From assembly GCF_019655435.1 (NCBI RefSeq), contig NZ_BPFH01000003.1, forward strand, positions 496,001 to 560,000: a stretch of DNA of 64,000 nucleotides, written 5' to 3'. Both the position numbers and the translations under genes were made by a program. The notes beneath the pieces were generated by a model. It saw only the letters and a program-made list of their open reading frames with translations. It ran no database searches and was not told where the DNA came from. This document shows, one piece after another, positions 63,986 through 64,000 of the stretch (positions are counted from its first letter, which is position 1; every line of letters starts with the position of its first letter). The stretch comes from Jannaschia pagri (GTDB taxonomy: Bacteria > Pseudomonadota > Alphaproteobacteria > Rhodobacterales > Rhodobacteraceae).

Positions 63986-64000
63986 GCTGATCGCCACGCT
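63974..64000 (+). CDS. TRAP transporter large permease (DctM), 3'-truncated by window edge
   Basis: Only the first nine codons are present (MPYELIATL), a start typical of DctM proteins, overlapping the small permease gene. Identification rests on gene order; the rest lies outside the window. Confidence 0.55.

Overview
The window is high-GC chromosomal DNA from an alphaproteobacterium, most likely a marine Rhodobacteraceae (roseobacter-type) species. The grounds are protein-level resemblance to that family, DctP/DctQ/DctM TRAP transporters, an NDUFS4-like complex I subunit and a zf-CHCC protein, CtrA-type boxes (TTAA-N7-TTAA), frequent GTG/TTG starts and ATGA-type overlaps between neighbouring genes. 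No rRNA or CRISPR array is present. One intact tRNA gene is visible.

Layout. 1-29132 is mostly conserved housekeeping: 5'-truncated dacB, trmL, hemerythrin and DUF427 genes, a predicted outer-membrane barrel, an AT-rich orphan gene, uvrB, an NDUFS4-like gene, a PhnF-type GntR regulator, typA, a MauG-like di-heme peroxidase, an EamA exporter, an ABC ATPase, polA with an upstream AAA ATPase, an rluE-like gene, and a DUF1285 / MoxR / DUF58 / DUF4159 / membrane-protein cluster closed by a perfect hairpin terminator. 29339-36874 is a sugar-acid module: a TRAP transporter, a PLP dehydratase, an SMP-30 lactonase, and L-idonate 5-dehydrogenase divergent from a gluconate 5-dehydrogenase-like SDR and gluconokinase. 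A GntR/IdnR-type operator lies between the divergent genes. Together these would convert L-idonate through 5-ketogluconate and gluconate to 6-phosphogluconate. 36871-46457 holds two minus-strand operons (creatininase family, 2OG dioxygenase and two flavodoxin-fold reductases; then a NitT/TauT-type ABC importer, a cytosine-deaminase-like amidohydrolase and a FAD oxidase) plus a divergent RidA gene. This looks like uptake and catabolism of a nitrogenous, perhaps heterocyclic, compound. 46560-49946 carries YihY, DUF5666, DUF6502 and fasciclin genes.

50137-61556 is an 11.4-kb integrative mobilizable element inserted in the 3' half of tRNA-Arg(CCT) and bounded by a 47-bp direct repeat. It has a tyrosine integrase and excisionase next to one end, and a mobilization block (replication/HTH protein, MobC, relaxase, with two further mob genes nested inside the relaxase gene) at the other. 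Between them is AT-richer cargo: an XRE regulator, a small 2-TM protein, a GHKL ATPase, a SAM-fold protein and a C5 DNA methyltransferase, then an orphan HigA antitoxin, an amino acid:[carrier protein] ligase-like class II synthetase homologue, and a membrane-anchored GAF-like protein. I do not recognise this cargo as a named defence system. It is the best candidate for something undescribed.

61642-64000 returns to core-like genes: an RpiR regulator divergent from an N-formylglutamate amidohydrolase-like gene and a second TRAP transporter that runs off the end.
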